Source: CADEFQ01 sp035433705
GTDB taxonomy: Bacteria > Pseudomonadota > Gammaproteobacteria > Steroidobacterales > Steroidobacteraceae
Direction of reading: 5' to 3'
Length of the DNA: 64,000 bases
Assembly (NCBI GenBank): GCA_035433705.1
Contig: DAORVK010000003.1
Coordinates: 50,592 to 114,591, forward strand
Shown here piece after piece: positions 47,301-55,890 of this stretch; within the stretch, counting starts at the first letter, position 1; each line of letters opens with the position of its first letter. Made by a program: the position numbers and the translations under genes. Under the pieces are notes generated by a model. That model did no database searches, had not been told where the DNA came from, and saw nothing but the letters and a program-made list of their open reading frames with translations.

Positions 47301-48695
47301 CTACTGTTCCGTTGCCGCGAGAGCGCGGGCCTCCTGCGCCTTCTTCCAGATGAAGTACGCGGCGCTGACGCCTGCCAGCCACGGCACCCCGACGATCCAT
47401 GCGACGTTCCAGAACTCGCGGTCGAAGGCCATGGTGAGGAGGATGGCGGCGAGCAGTGCAATGGCTGAAAGCTGCGCATACGGAAACAGCGGCATGCGTA
47501 CCGGCAACGCGATCTTGCCGTGGCGCTGGCGAAAGCGCAGGTGGCTCAACAGGATGAAGGTCCAGATGGTCAGGCCGCCGAACAGCGCGATGCCGAGAAG
47601 ATAGTTGTATGCGTACGGCGTGAGTTTCGAAACGGAGGCGGTCAGCAGAATGCAGCTTCCCGAGACCACGGCAGCGATGACGGGTGTGCCCTTGTCGCCG
47701 AGGCGACCCAGCGCGGCCGGTGCATAGCCGCCACGAGCGAGCGAGAACAGCATGCGGGAGGTCAGATAGAGATTGGTGTTCATGCTGGACAAGGCAGCCG
47801 TGAGCACTACGAAGTTCATGATGCCCGCTGCATGCCGGATGCCGGCATGTTCGAAGATGCGCACGAAGGGGCTTTGCTGGACTGCGGTGGCGCCGGCCTC
47901 GGTCCATGGCAGCACCGTGACCATGATGCCGAGTGCCAGCACGTAGAACAGCAGCAGCCGCAGGGCCATGGTGCGCAGGGCCCTCGGAATCGACGTGCGC
48001 GGATCGACCGCTTCTCCGGAGGTGACTGCCACGATCTCGATGCCATAGAAGGAAAAGACCGCAATCAGCACACCCATCCAGACGCCCCCGAGTCCATTTG
48101 GCATGAAGCCGCCCGGCAGGTTGACGAGATTGTCGAAACCCGTCGCAGGAGCACCGAGGCCGAAGATGTGCGCAATGCCGAACGCGATGAAGAGCACAAT
48201 CGCGGTGACCTTGATGAGCGTGCACCAGTACTCGAAGCTGCCGAAATTCGCGACGGACAGCGAGTTGATGTAAACGAGGATCCCCGCGAAGGAGACCGAC
48301 CAGATCCAGACGGGAACCTCGGGCAGCCAGTAACTCATGTAGAGACCGGCGGCCACGGCTTCGCCGCCGATCGCCACCACCTGCGCCATCCAGTACGTGT
48401 AGCGCACCAGAAAACCGGCCCACGGCCCCAGATACATCTCGGCGTAGACACCGAACGAACCGGCCGTCGGATGCACGACCGCCATTTCGGACAGGCTGAA
48501 AACCATGACCATGGCGATGTATGCGGCAATCACATAGCTCACGAGCACGGCGGGTCCTGCGTAGCCGATCGCGATGCCGCTGCCCATGAAGAGGCCGGTA
48601 CCGATGGCACCGCCCAGTCCGATCATCGTCATTTGCGCGGTGCTGAGCCCCCGCTGCAGCCCGTGCTCGCGCTCGATCAGTTGCGAATTGCCCAT
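47301..48695 (-). CDS. APC-superfamily amino-acid permease (AAT/GabP-like)
   Basis: A 464-residue inner-membrane amino-acid transporter with about 12 helices. The start LQRGLSTAQMTMIGLGGAIG and GTGLFMGSG carry the unwound-helix motif of the family; helix 3 region FSLSEMAVVHPTAGSFG and the VFSFYGIEIVAVTSGE block are typical of the AAT/GabP branch. It imports amino acids with protons. It lies next to an M19 dipeptidase gene in the same direction, with a double TATATG-type palindrome in front of it, so it may take up amino acids released by that enzyme. Confidence 0.9.
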   Translation of the reverse strand: MGNSQLIEREHGLQRGLSTAQMTMIGLGGAIGTGLFMGSGIAIGYAGPAVLVSYVIAAYIAMVMVFSLSEMAVVHPTAGSFGVYAEMYLGPWAGFLVRYTYWMAQVVAIGGEAVAAGLYMSYWLPEVPVWIWSVSFAGILVYINSLSVANFGSFEYWCTLIKVTAIVLFIAFGIAHIFGLGAPATGFDNLVNLPGGFMPNGLGGVWMGVLIAVFSFYGIEIVAVTSGEAVDPRTSIPRALRTMALRLLLFYVLALGIMVTVLPWTEAGATAVQQSPFVRIFEHAGIRHAAGIMNFVVLTAALSSMNTNLYLTSRMLFSLARGGYAPAALGRLGDKGTPVIAAVVSGSCILLTASVSKLTPYAYNYLLGIALFGGLTIWTFILLSHLRFRQRHGKIALPVRMPLFPYAQLSAIALLAAILLTMAFDREFWNVAWIVGVPWLAGVSAAYFIWKKAQEARALAATEQ

Positions 48696-48741
48696 CGTCC
48701 CTCTGTGCGGTGTGCGGCTCGGTGCCGGATGGTGCAGCAGT

Positions 48742-48772
48742 TATATGCAATCAGTATATGATTGTGCAACTA
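48742..48772. promoter_or_regulatory. Operator candidate with two TATATG half-sites, site 2
   Basis: TATATG at 48742-48747 and again at 48755-48760, with CAATCAG between them and ATTGTGCAACTA after, lies in the 74-bp gap upstream of the leftward permease gene (start 48695). Each TATATG is followed by a CAAT- or ATTG-type core, as in the other sites. The 13-bp spacing of the two units suggests two dimers or an extended site. Confidence 0.55.
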
Positions 48773-50056
48773 ATTCTGCAGGCGCGAGCAGGGACAGTCG
48801 CGCGCAACGGCCTCGGTCGCGCGCATGACGCGCAAGAGGTTGCCACCCCAGACCTTGGCGATGTCCTGCTCGCTGTAACCGCGGCGCAGCAGCTCCCCGG
48901 TAATGTGTTCACCCTCGGAGACGTTCATCCATCCTGCCAAGCCACCGCTCGCGGCGCCGCCACCCGCGTAGAAATCGGAACCGATGCCCACATGATCGAT
49001 GCCCACCTGGGCGACGATATGATCGATGTGATCGACATAGTCCGATACGCTGGCGCGAGGCCAGCGACTGTCGAGCTCTTCGAGTCGATCGCCAAAATCT
49101 GCGAGCAGCGCGTTCGCCGCCTGGGCCCAGCCGAAGGGTCCATCGAGCCTCATCTCTTTGGCGATCTGCGCGATGGCGCGGTCCTTCTCCGGGGAGTTCG
49201 GCTTGACGTAGCTGCTGTAGCCTGCGACCTGCACGACGCCGCCGCGCGCCGCGAGCCGCCGCAGTTGCTCGTCGTCCAGGTTGCGGGGCGTGCCCGCGAC
49301 GGCACGGACTCCCGAATGCGAGGCGATCACCGGTGCGCGGCTTGCGTCGATGGCCTGCAGGGCCGTGGCCTTCGAGGTGTGCGAGACATCGATCATGATG
49401 CCGAGGCAATTCATCCCGGCTATCAGCTGGCGCCCGAAGCTGCTGAGGCCTCCGTGCTCCACGTCCGCATCACCCAGTTCCCGAATCGGTACGGATGAGT
49501 CCGCAATCGCGTTGTGCCCGACGTGTGTCAACGTGACGTAGCGCACGCCCAGGTCGAAAGCCTCCCGAAGCCGACCCAGATCCTCGCCCAGCGGATAGCC
49601 GTTCTCCATGCCGATCAAAGCTGCGTGTCGTCCCTCCCTCGCAGCGCGCTCGATATCCTCTGCGGTAAGGGCGAGCGTGATCTGCTGCGGATACTGTTCC
49701 ACCATGCGGTGCACGCCCGCGATCATGTCCCGGGCCTCATCCCAGGCGCTTTGGTAGTGCGCCGGGGAGCGTTCGTTCTGTCCGACCGCCACGCTGAAAA
49801 ACACCGCGTCGAGGCAGCCGCGCTGCATCGCGGGCAGCGTCAGCTGGGGCTTGCCATCCTTTCCCGGATCGATGGCGGGGGTCGCAAAGTCCCGCGGCAC
49901 GTCGATATGGGAATCGATCGCGATCACGGAGCAATGCACGGTGTGCGGGTCAGGACTTGCAGGGTCGACCGGTGTGGCTGCACTCACCGAGGCCGCTGCG
50001 GATCCCGCCGCGAGTGCAACAAGATACCGGGATCGCCGGTGATTCCTGGTACGCAT
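48770..50056 (-). CDS. M19 membrane dipeptidase (renal dipeptidase family), exported
   Basis: A 428-residue zinc dipeptidase of family M19, whose members cleave dipeptides, often with a D-amino-acid C-terminus, and some beta-lactams. A signal peptide (about 1-26) precedes the metal motif H50-x-D52 (IDSHIDVPR), the bridging Glu in GMENGYP, His residues in IDVSHTS and IASHSGVR, and a terminal YSEQDIAKVWGGNLLRV motif. All ligands are present, so it should be active. It is divergent from an amidohydrolase gene with a perfect palindrome between them. Cysteines near the C-terminus (DCPCSR) are unusual. Confidence 0.92.
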   Translation of the reverse strand: MRTRNHRRSRYLVALAAGSAAASVSAATPVDPASPDPHTVHCSVIAIDSHIDVPRDFATPAIDPGKDGKPQLTLPAMQRGCLDAVFFSVAVGQNERSPAHYQSAWDEARDMIAGVHRMVEQYPQQITLALTAEDIERAAREGRHAALIGMENGYPLGEDLGRLREAFDLGVRYVTLTHVGHNAIADSSVPIRELGDADVEHGGLSSFGRQLIAGMNCLGIMIDVSHTSKATALQAIDASRAPVIASHSGVRAVAGTPRNLDDEQLRRLAARGGVVQVAGYSSYVKPNSPEKDRAIAQIAKEMRLDGPFGWAQAANALLADFGDRLEELDSRWPRASVSDYVDHIDHIVAQVGIDHVGIGSDFYAGGGAASGGLAGWMNVSEGEHITGELLRRGYSEQDIAKVWGGNLLRVMRATEAVARDCPCSRLQN

Positions 50057-50089
50057 GATCGTACGTAATCATGTTTTGCCCTGTGGAGC

Positions 50090-50107
50090 AACATGCAATT
50101 GCATATA
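50090..50107. promoter_or_regulatory. Near-perfect palindromic operator candidate, site 3
   Basis: AACATG-CAATTG-CATATA contains the perfect 12-bp palindrome ATGCAATTGCAT (50093-50104) and is the most symmetric member of the TATATG-N6-CATRTR set (read on the minus strand TATATG-CAATTG-CATGTT). It lies in the 64-bp gap between the divergent dipeptidase (start 50056) and amidohydrolase (start 50121). Confidence 0.65.
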
Positions 50108-50120
50108 AGATCAGCGGCAG

Positions 50121-51536
50121 ATGAAGCACATTGCAGCTCTACTCCCGGGTGTCCTCGCAGTTTTCGCTGCCGGGATGGTGCTTGCACAGGTCCCCGGTGC
50201 GGAAACGCCGCAAGCGCGCTACGAAGCAGGCCTGCAGGCGCTTGCGAGCGAGCCCTTGCTGAAGGCAGCACGGGAGGCCGACACCGCGATCGTGAACGTC
50301 CACGTTCTGACGATGACGTCGGCCAGCGTGCTGCCGGCGCAGACGGTGCTGGTGAGGCAAGGAAAGATCGCAGCGATCGGACCTGCCGACCGCCTGAGTC
50401 CGCATGCCGAGATGCGCATCGTCGACGGCCAGGGCGGGTACTTGCTTCCGGGGCTGGCGGACATGCACGTGCACTCGAACGGCAACCCGATGTCGCTGTT
50501 GCTGTTCCTCGCGAATGGAGTCACGACGGTCCGGCAGATGTCCGGTCGGCCCGAGTACCTGCAATGGGCACGACGCGCCGCCGCCGGCGAAATCCTGGCG
50601 CCCGACCTCTACAGCACCGGGCCGATACTCGGTGAGGAACGGGGTGCGGCCGAGGCGACCGCGGCGCAGTCCGATATCGCGGCGCGGGTGAGAGCGCAGT
50701 ACAAGGCGGGATACCGTGCGATCAAGCCTTACACCTTTCTGACCGCACAGGCCTATCGGAATGCCGTGGCCGCGGCCAGGCAGCGAAGGATGTACATCGT
50801 CGGTCATGTGCCCTACAGCGTCGGCACGGCCGGTGTCATCGAGGCGGGGCAGGACGAGATTGCGCATGTGCATTCGTTCCACCAGGACTACTTTCGGGGC
50901 TTTGATCCCGCGCACGTGTTTCGGGAGTACGAGGTCGATGACGCGTTTGGTGAGCGTGTGACGCCGCAGCTGCTCCGGGCCGGCATTGCCGTGACGACCA
51001 CCCTGATCGTCGATCAGGCGCTTGCAGACGCCCACGATATCGAAACCTATGTCAGCCGGCCGGAGATGGTCTATGAAACTCCCGGGGCAGCGGCGTTCAT
51101 GCGCTCCCCCGAATGGACTTTCGACAATCTGTGGCAGAAGGGCTATCTGACGCGGGTCTACCTGCCTCACCTGTTTCGCCTGACCCATGACTTGCAGCGT
51201 GGCGGCGTGTCGCTGGTGCTGGGCACGGACTCGGGCGTCACGGGCGTGGTGTACGGCTTCAGTGCGCACCAGGAACTGAAGTTGCTGGTCGAGGCCGGTC
51301 TCAGTCCGTATGAGGCGCTGCTCACCGGTACGCGCAATGCGGCGGCCGCGGTGCGCAGTCGCGACTGGGGAACGATTGAGCGCGGCCGGCGGGCCGACTT
51401 GCTGCTCGTGCGTGACAACCCGCTGGAACACATCGGGAACACACGGCACATTCTCGGCGTGATGAAACGCGGCCACTGGCTGGATCGCGCCGAACTCGAT
51501 CGCCTGCTTGCACAGGTGCGTGAGGCCTATCAATGA
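50121..51536 (+). CDS. Exported amidohydrolase-superfamily protein
   Basis: A 471-residue metal-dependent hydrolase of the amidohydrolase superfamily (imidazolonepropionase/prolidase-like branch). A signal peptide (about 1-22) precedes PGLADMHVHSNG with the HxH ligands, the carboxylated-Lys candidate in AIKPYTF, VGHVPYS and HVHSFHQDY histidines and the Asp of LGTDSGVTG. Relatives hydrolyse cyclic amides, lactams or peptide-like bonds, including Xaa-Pro and some C-terminal Lys/Arg dipeptides. The gene overlaps the second M19 gene by 4 bp and is divergent from the first, so hydrolysis of one substrate class by several enzymes is likely. Confidence 0.88.
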   Translation: MKHIAALLPGVLAVFAAGMVLAQVPGAETPQARYEAGLQALASEPLLKAAREADTAIVNVHVLTMTSASVLPAQTVLVRQGKIAAIGPADRLSPHAEMRIVDGQGGYLLPGLADMHVHSNGNPMSLLLFLANGVTTVRQMSGRPEYLQWARRAAAGEILAPDLYSTGPILGEERGAAEATAAQSDIAARVRAQYKAGYRAIKPYTFLTAQAYRNAVAAARQRRMYIVGHVPYSVGTAGVIEAGQDEIAHVHSFHQDYFRGFDPAHVFREYEVDDAFGERVTPQLLRAGIAVTTTLIVDQALADAHDIETYVSRPEMVYETPGAAAFMRSPEWTFDNLWQKGYLTRVYLPHLFRLTHDLQRGGVSLVLGTDSGVTGVVYGFSAHQELKLLVEAGLSPYEALLTGTRNAAAAVRSRDWGTIERGRRADLLLVRDNPLEHIGNTRHILGVMKRGHWLDRAELDRLLAQVREAYQ

Positions 51537-52693
51537 AGCGAACACCGGTTTCGAGGCGGCAGGTGCTGGGAGCGGTAGCAGCGGGGGTCGCAGGCCTGTC
51601 GTCGCCCATGATCAGTTTGGGTCGGTACGCTTCCCTTGCCGGCTCGCCGCGCAAATACTCGGCCAGGACGCTTGAGCTCGTGGACGCTTCCCGAAATGTC
51701 GATCTGAAGCACGCCTTGACGCTGCACCCCACTGTGCTCAAGGCGTGGCTGACGCAGCCGGACGCGTTCGGCGCTGAAGAGCGCGCCCTGTTCAGGTCCA
51801 CGAAGTTGAAGTTCATGCAGACCACGCTGGAAACCGTGCCCGACACGCTGCTGGATTTCGCATGGCACAACGGCTTCGTCGCCAGTCACGGCGACCTGTT
51901 CTATCGCGTGAACGGATCGGCAGATCTCACCCGTGCGGCCGATGAGACACGCATTGGCATCATTTTCGGTTGCGAGAACTCGGAGCATTTCGGGACGCTG
52001 GACGATGTCGATCGCTACTTCGCCCTCGGGCAACGCGTCTCGCAACTGACCTACAACTCCCAGAACCGGCTCGGTTCCGGATCCACGGATCGTGTCGATG
52101 GCGGCTTGAGTGACTACGGGGTGGCGATCGTGGAGCGCATGAACAAGGTTGGCATGGCGGTCGACCTGTCGCATTGCGGTCCGCGCACGACGCTCGACGC
52201 CATTGCGGCTTCGCGTCTGCCCGTGTTGTTCACGCATGCGACGTGTCGCGCGCTGAATCTGTCGCATCCCCGAACCAAATCGGACGAGGCCATCCGCAAG
52301 CTGGCGGCAGGGGGTGGAGTCATGGGCATTGCCTTCCTGCGGGTTTTCGCCCGGGACCGTGAGCCGACCACGATCGAGCACGTGCTCGATCACTTCGATC
52401 ACGTCGCGCGTCTGGTGGGCGTGGAGCACCTCGCCATCGGCAGCGACATCGGGCCCTATGGATACGATTCCTTGCCGCGTGAACTCGTGGCAGCCTCGAA
52501 AGCCAACCTCAAGCCGGGCAGTTACGCGTTTCGCGAGAAGGATGACGTCGAGGGGCTGAACCATCCCGCGCGCCTGTACGACCTGGTGGAGGGCTTGGTG
52601 CGCAGAAAGTATCCGGATCGGGACATCGTCGCCATCCTGGGTGGAAACGCCGTGCGCGTACTCGGGGCCGCATGGCGGCCGCAAGGCGCCTGA
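51533..52693 (+). CDS. M19-family dipeptidase homologue with altered HxD metal motif
   Basis: A 386-residue M19-type protein with a Tat-like N-terminus (SRRQVLGAVAAGVAGLS). Downstream the family is clear: GCENSEHFG, VDLSHCGPRT, FTHATCRALNLS and the terminal DIVAILGGNAVRVLG. The N-terminal metal motif, normally DxHxD (as DGHND), reads VDASRNVDL at about 50-58, so the paired His and Asp ligands appear missing. The enzyme may bind one metal, use other ligands or be a non-catalytic binding protein. It follows the amidohydrolase gene with a 4-bp overlap and is convergent with the metalloprotease gene. Confidence 0.84.
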   Translation: MKRTPVSRRQVLGAVAAGVAGLSSPMISLGRYASLAGSPRKYSARTLELVDASRNVDLKHALTLHPTVLKAWLTQPDAFGAEERALFRSTKLKFMQTTLETVPDTLLDFAWHNGFVASHGDLFYRVNGSADLTRAADETRIGIIFGCENSEHFGTLDDVDRYFALGQRVSQLTYNSQNRLGSGSTDRVDGGLSDYGVAIVERMNKVGMAVDLSHCGPRTTLDAIAASRLPVLFTHATCRALNLSHPRTKSDEAIRKLAAGGGVMGIAFLRVFARDREPTTIEHVLDHFDHVARLVGVEHLAIGSDIGPYGYDSLPRELVAASKANLKPGSYAFREKDDVEGLNHPARLYDLVEGLVRRKYPDRDIVAILGGNAVRVLGAAWRPQGA

Positions 52694-52705
52694 GCGTTCA
52701 CCGGC

Positions 52706-55264
52706 TCAGTGCGGCGGGCGCGCGAGCCAGCTCGGGCTCAGGTCCCCGATGGGCGCACCAGGCGGGGCGGGCGATGCCGGCATGGCCGTCACACCCTGTG
52801 CAGCGGGCCGTTCGATGAAACGCTGGATGTCGGCCGCGAGCAGTGTGTGATGCGCGAGGTCGGCCTCGCTCCCGGTCCCGTTCTTGCGCAGCCGCGCCGC
52901 GAGATGCTGCAGCTTGAGGGACGTGATCGCGCGCACCTGGCTGTTCGGGGACGAGGCAGCCAGCCACGCAAGACGCTCCACGAGGACGCGTTCCTCCGCC
53001 CGCCGGATTTCGACTTCATAGGGCGACGCGGTCGCGGCGCCGAACGTGGCCGTCGTCAGCGCATCGATCACCTCGCCGAGCCCCGGCAGCGCCGGGTCCA
53101 CTGCGTGCTGCGCCACCATGCGGGCGGCGCGGTCCGACTGCAGGATGAAGCCGATAGTGACATCAGCGGCGATCATGCCCGGGTTGATCGGGTCGAAGGC
53201 TTCTCCAGTCGTGCGGGGGAAGAGCTCCCGATGGAAGCCGTAACCGGGCGGACGCGGTGGAATTGCCTGCAGGACTTTCTGCGGGATGGTGAGCTCGGAC
53301 GGCTTCAGCGTGGCGACCAGCGCCCCGATCGCTTTTTTCTGGTTCCGGGCCGACTCCCACCTGACCGGCGTCCGCCCGTCCCCGCGCATCGCATACACGA
53401 AATCCTGCCCGCCGATCATCGACGCCGTGCTCTCGACGACATAGCGGTGGAACATGAAGACCGGCACCAGCGGCTCCTCGATAGTCGCCATCGGCGCGCC
53501 GCTGCGAAGGGTCGTCTCGCCCATGCGGTCGAGTGCCGCGCGGCGAATCCGCATCAACCGGTTCAGCTCATCCGCCTGGTTCGCGCCGTTCGTCCACTGG
53601 TCCGCGCGGGGGTGGATATCCGTATCCTGGTTGGTGAAGTAGCGCAGGTCCGCCGTCCACGCATCGTTCAGGATTCGGGCGAGCTCGTCGGCGCCGTCGG
53701 AGCCCTTCGGGAACTCGCGATAACCGTAGTCGATGGCAACCTTGTCCCATGCACCGATGCGGTCGGCATACGCCTTGGATAAGTCGATGGTGCCGTCAGT
53801 CTGAAGCTCGCCCTGCGGATAGGGGTAGTCCATGACCGAGATCCAGCCCTTGCTGCTGTCATAGTAGTTGTGACTGAGGCCGAGCGTGTGGCCCACCTCG
53901 TGCGCTGCGAGCTGACGAATGCGCTGGAGCGCCGCTTCGTGCAGGACCGAAGGCTTTTCGCTGCCGGTGGCATACGGCGAGAGCAGGCCCTCGAAGATCA
54001 TGTAGTCCTGCCGGTCGCGGAGCGAACCGAGGGTCACCGTGGCCTTGATGATCTCGCCCGTACGCGGATCGGTAATCGAGCTGCCAGAGCTCCACCCGCG
54101 CGTGGATCGATGGACCCAGTTGATCATGTTGTAGCGGATATCCATCGGATCAGCGCCGTCCGGCAGGATGTCTACTTTGAAAGCGTTGGTGAACCCCGCT
54201 GCCTGGAATGCGGCATCCCACCAGCGGGCGCCGTCGAGCAGCGCCTGCTTGATGTCCTCCGGCGCGCCGGGATCCACCCAGTACTGGATCGGCTTGACCG
54301 GATCGCTCATCGCCGCAGAGGGATTCCTTTTTTGCAGACGGTGCCGGTTGATCCATCGCGTCACGATGGGCTCGCCGATGGGCGTGCTGTAATCCACGAA
54401 ACTTACCCCACCGTAGCCGCTGTAGCCGGCGCGCGGGTCGTCCGCGCGCGGCTGATAGTCGTTGTCCGGCAGCTGCACGAAGGAGACATGCTGGCGCAGG
54501 GTCACCGAGTCGGCGCTCGGCGTCACGCTCGCGACGCTTCCCGTGAACAGGCCGCCGCCGAAGTCGCCGCCCCCGGGCTGCACGCCAATCGGTGTCGGGC
54601 CCTGCATCGGGGCTCGCATCGGCCCGAGGTCTGCGCTGCCCGCAGGCTCGCTGACAAAGGTCAGGAGAAAATCGATCTCGGTGTTCTGCGGGAAGTTCCG
54701 GGTATTGGGCAGATGGAACGCGCTGCGGGTGCGGTCCACGCGGTAGGTGCCCGGACGAAGCGAACGTGCGGCGTCGCTCTGATCACGCAGCAGGAAATCG
54801 GTGGCGTCCACCAGGACGCGCCCGCCGGTCTCAGCGGCTACGGCAAAGCCCCACAGGATGGACCGGGCGAAGGAGTCCGCCACGGACTTGCGCTCGAGTG
54901 GATTCGGGCTGCTCGAGCGGAACGACTGGTTCGGCTGCACAAGCAGGATGCGCGGGCCCACACGCTCGAAGCGGACGAGCCGTCCGACGCCGCTGCGGCC
55001 GCGATCGAGGCCGATGTCGTTGGACCCGAGGCCGGCAGAGAGGCCGTTGGTGAAGAGGAATTCTGTATCGAACTGCGCAATCTCGAGGAACAGCGATCCC
55101 GTCCGCTCATCCCAGTAGAGCGGGAAATAGCCGTCCAGCTTCTTCATGCCCTGGGTCCGCCCGACAATCGGGGGGATTGCCGTCGGCGGCGCCACCTGCT
55201 GCGCCAGGGCAGCAGGTGTCACCAGCAGCATCGCGCTGATCATGAGCACACAGTGTCTGGGCAT
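52706..55264 (-). CDS. Large exported zinc metalloprotease (DUF5117/DUF4953 type)
   Basis: An 852-residue exported protein with signal peptide MPRHCVLMISAMLLVTPAAL and AQQ after it. An N-terminal DUF5118/DUF5117-like region (KKLDGYFPLYWDERTGSLFLEI-type strand pair) leads to a metzincin-like zinc site, AAHEVGHTLGLSHNY at about residue 450, which has all three histidines of HExxHxxGxxH and the Glu. It is followed by SVMDYP (Met-turn) and a C-terminal DUF4953-like part. It should cleave proteins or peptides outside the cytoplasm. An upstream ATG at 55270 is also in frame. The marR gene ends 31 bp upstream in the same direction. Confidence 0.87.
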   Translation of the reverse strand: MPRHCVLMISAMLLVTPAALAQQVAPPTAIPPIVGRTQGMKKLDGYFPLYWDERTGSLFLEIAQFDTEFLFTNGLSAGLGSNDIGLDRGRSGVGRLVRFERVGPRILLVQPNQSFRSSSPNPLERKSVADSFARSILWGFAVAAETGGRVLVDATDFLLRDQSDAARSLRPGTYRVDRTRSAFHLPNTRNFPQNTEIDFLLTFVSEPAGSADLGPMRAPMQGPTPIGVQPGGGDFGGGLFTGSVASVTPSADSVTLRQHVSFVQLPDNDYQPRADDPRAGYSGYGGVSFVDYSTPIGEPIVTRWINRHRLQKRNPSAAMSDPVKPIQYWVDPGAPEDIKQALLDGARWWDAAFQAAGFTNAFKVDILPDGADPMDIRYNMINWVHRSTRGWSSGSSITDPRTGEIIKATVTLGSLRDRQDYMIFEGLLSPYATGSEKPSVLHEAALQRIRQLAAHEVGHTLGLSHNYYDSSKGWISVMDYPYPQGELQTDGTIDLSKAYADRIGAWDKVAIDYGYREFPKGSDGADELARILNDAWTADLRYFTNQDTDIHPRADQWTNGANQADELNRLMRIRRAALDRMGETTLRSGAPMATIEEPLVPVFMFHRYVVESTASMIGGQDFVYAMRGDGRTPVRWESARNQKKAIGALVATLKPSELTIPQKVLQAIPPRPPGYGFHRELFPRTTGEAFDPINPGMIAADVTIGFILQSDRAARMVAQHAVDPALPGLGEVIDALTTATFGAATASPYEVEIRRAEERVLVERLAWLAASSPNSQVRAITSLKLQHLAARLRKNGTGSEADLAHHTLLAADIQRFIERPAAQGVTAMPASPAPPGAPIGDLSPSWLARPPH

Positions 55265-55295
55265 CCTCATCCTCGCGTGGCGGCGCCCGTTCCCC

Positions 55296-55796
55296 TCAGT
55301 CCTCGTTGATGTTCTCCAGGACGCGGCGCAGCAGGCTGCGCAGGGTGCGGATCTCGGCCTGCGTGAATCCCTGCAGCGCGCGCTCCTGGTGCTGCTGCGC
55401 TGCGGGAGCAATGGCCCGAAAGGCTTCCTCGCCGGCACTTGTCAGGCTCGCATAGACGAACCGCGAATCCTCGGGCGAAGTGCGGCGTGCGACCAGTTTC
55501 TCGGACGCTAGCTGATCGACCACCCGACTGAGCGTCGGCTGTTCCATCGCCGTCGCCACCGCGATCTCACCGATATTCAATGGCCCATAAGCTTTCAGCA
55601 CAGACAGCACCCGCCAGCGCGCCAGATTGATGCCGGATTTGCGCAGACGGCCACGCAGCAGCCGGCTCAGGCCGTTCGTGGACCTGTAGAGCAGGTAAGG
55701 AATAAAGCTCTCGAGCCACCCGTCTCCATGCGTTTCCGCCGGGGTCGGGGAGGAGTTGGCATTGTTGCGCCGCGCGCTTCCGGTCATGGTAGCCAT
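55296..55796 (-). CDS. MarR-family transcriptional regulator
   Basis: A 166-residue MarR regulator with helices typical of the family: RWRVLSVLKAYGPLNIGEIA, recognition helix ATAMEQPTLSRVVDQL and the wing RRTSPEDSRFVYASLT. Such dimers bind near-palindromic 16-20-bp sites and are usually released by small aromatic or lipophilic ligands. It lies directly upstream of the metalloprotease gene, in the same direction, and is divergent from a TonB receptor, with a TATATG-type palindrome in between. It is the only local regulator found in the 43-64 kb region, so it is the best candidate to control the palindrome set. The ATG at 55787 is an alternative start. Confidence 0.9.
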   Translation of the reverse strand: MATMTGSARRNNANSSPTPAETHGDGWLESFIPYLLYRSTNGLSRLLRGRLRKSGINLARWRVLSVLKAYGPLNIGEIAVATAMEQPTLSRVVDQLASEKLVARRTSPEDSRFVYASLTSAGEEAFRAIAPAAQQHQERALQGFTQAEIRTLRSLLRRVLENINED

Positions 55797-55807
55797 CGTT
55801 TACATTT

Positions 55808-55825
55808 TATATGTATTATCAGATG
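55808..55825. promoter_or_regulatory. Operator candidate in the marR-TonB receptor gap, site 4
   Basis: TATATG-TATTAT-CAGATG lies 12 bp from the marR start (55796) and 66 bp before the TonB receptor ATG (55891). It is the least symmetric of the set in its right half but keeps TATATG and the spacing. Its place at the marR gene suggests autoregulation. Confidence 0.5.
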
Positions 55826-55890
55826 CTATGCCTGTAACTGGTGCTTTGCCAGTGAAGAAAATGATAGCAGGCCGGAGCCAGGGGTTAGTT

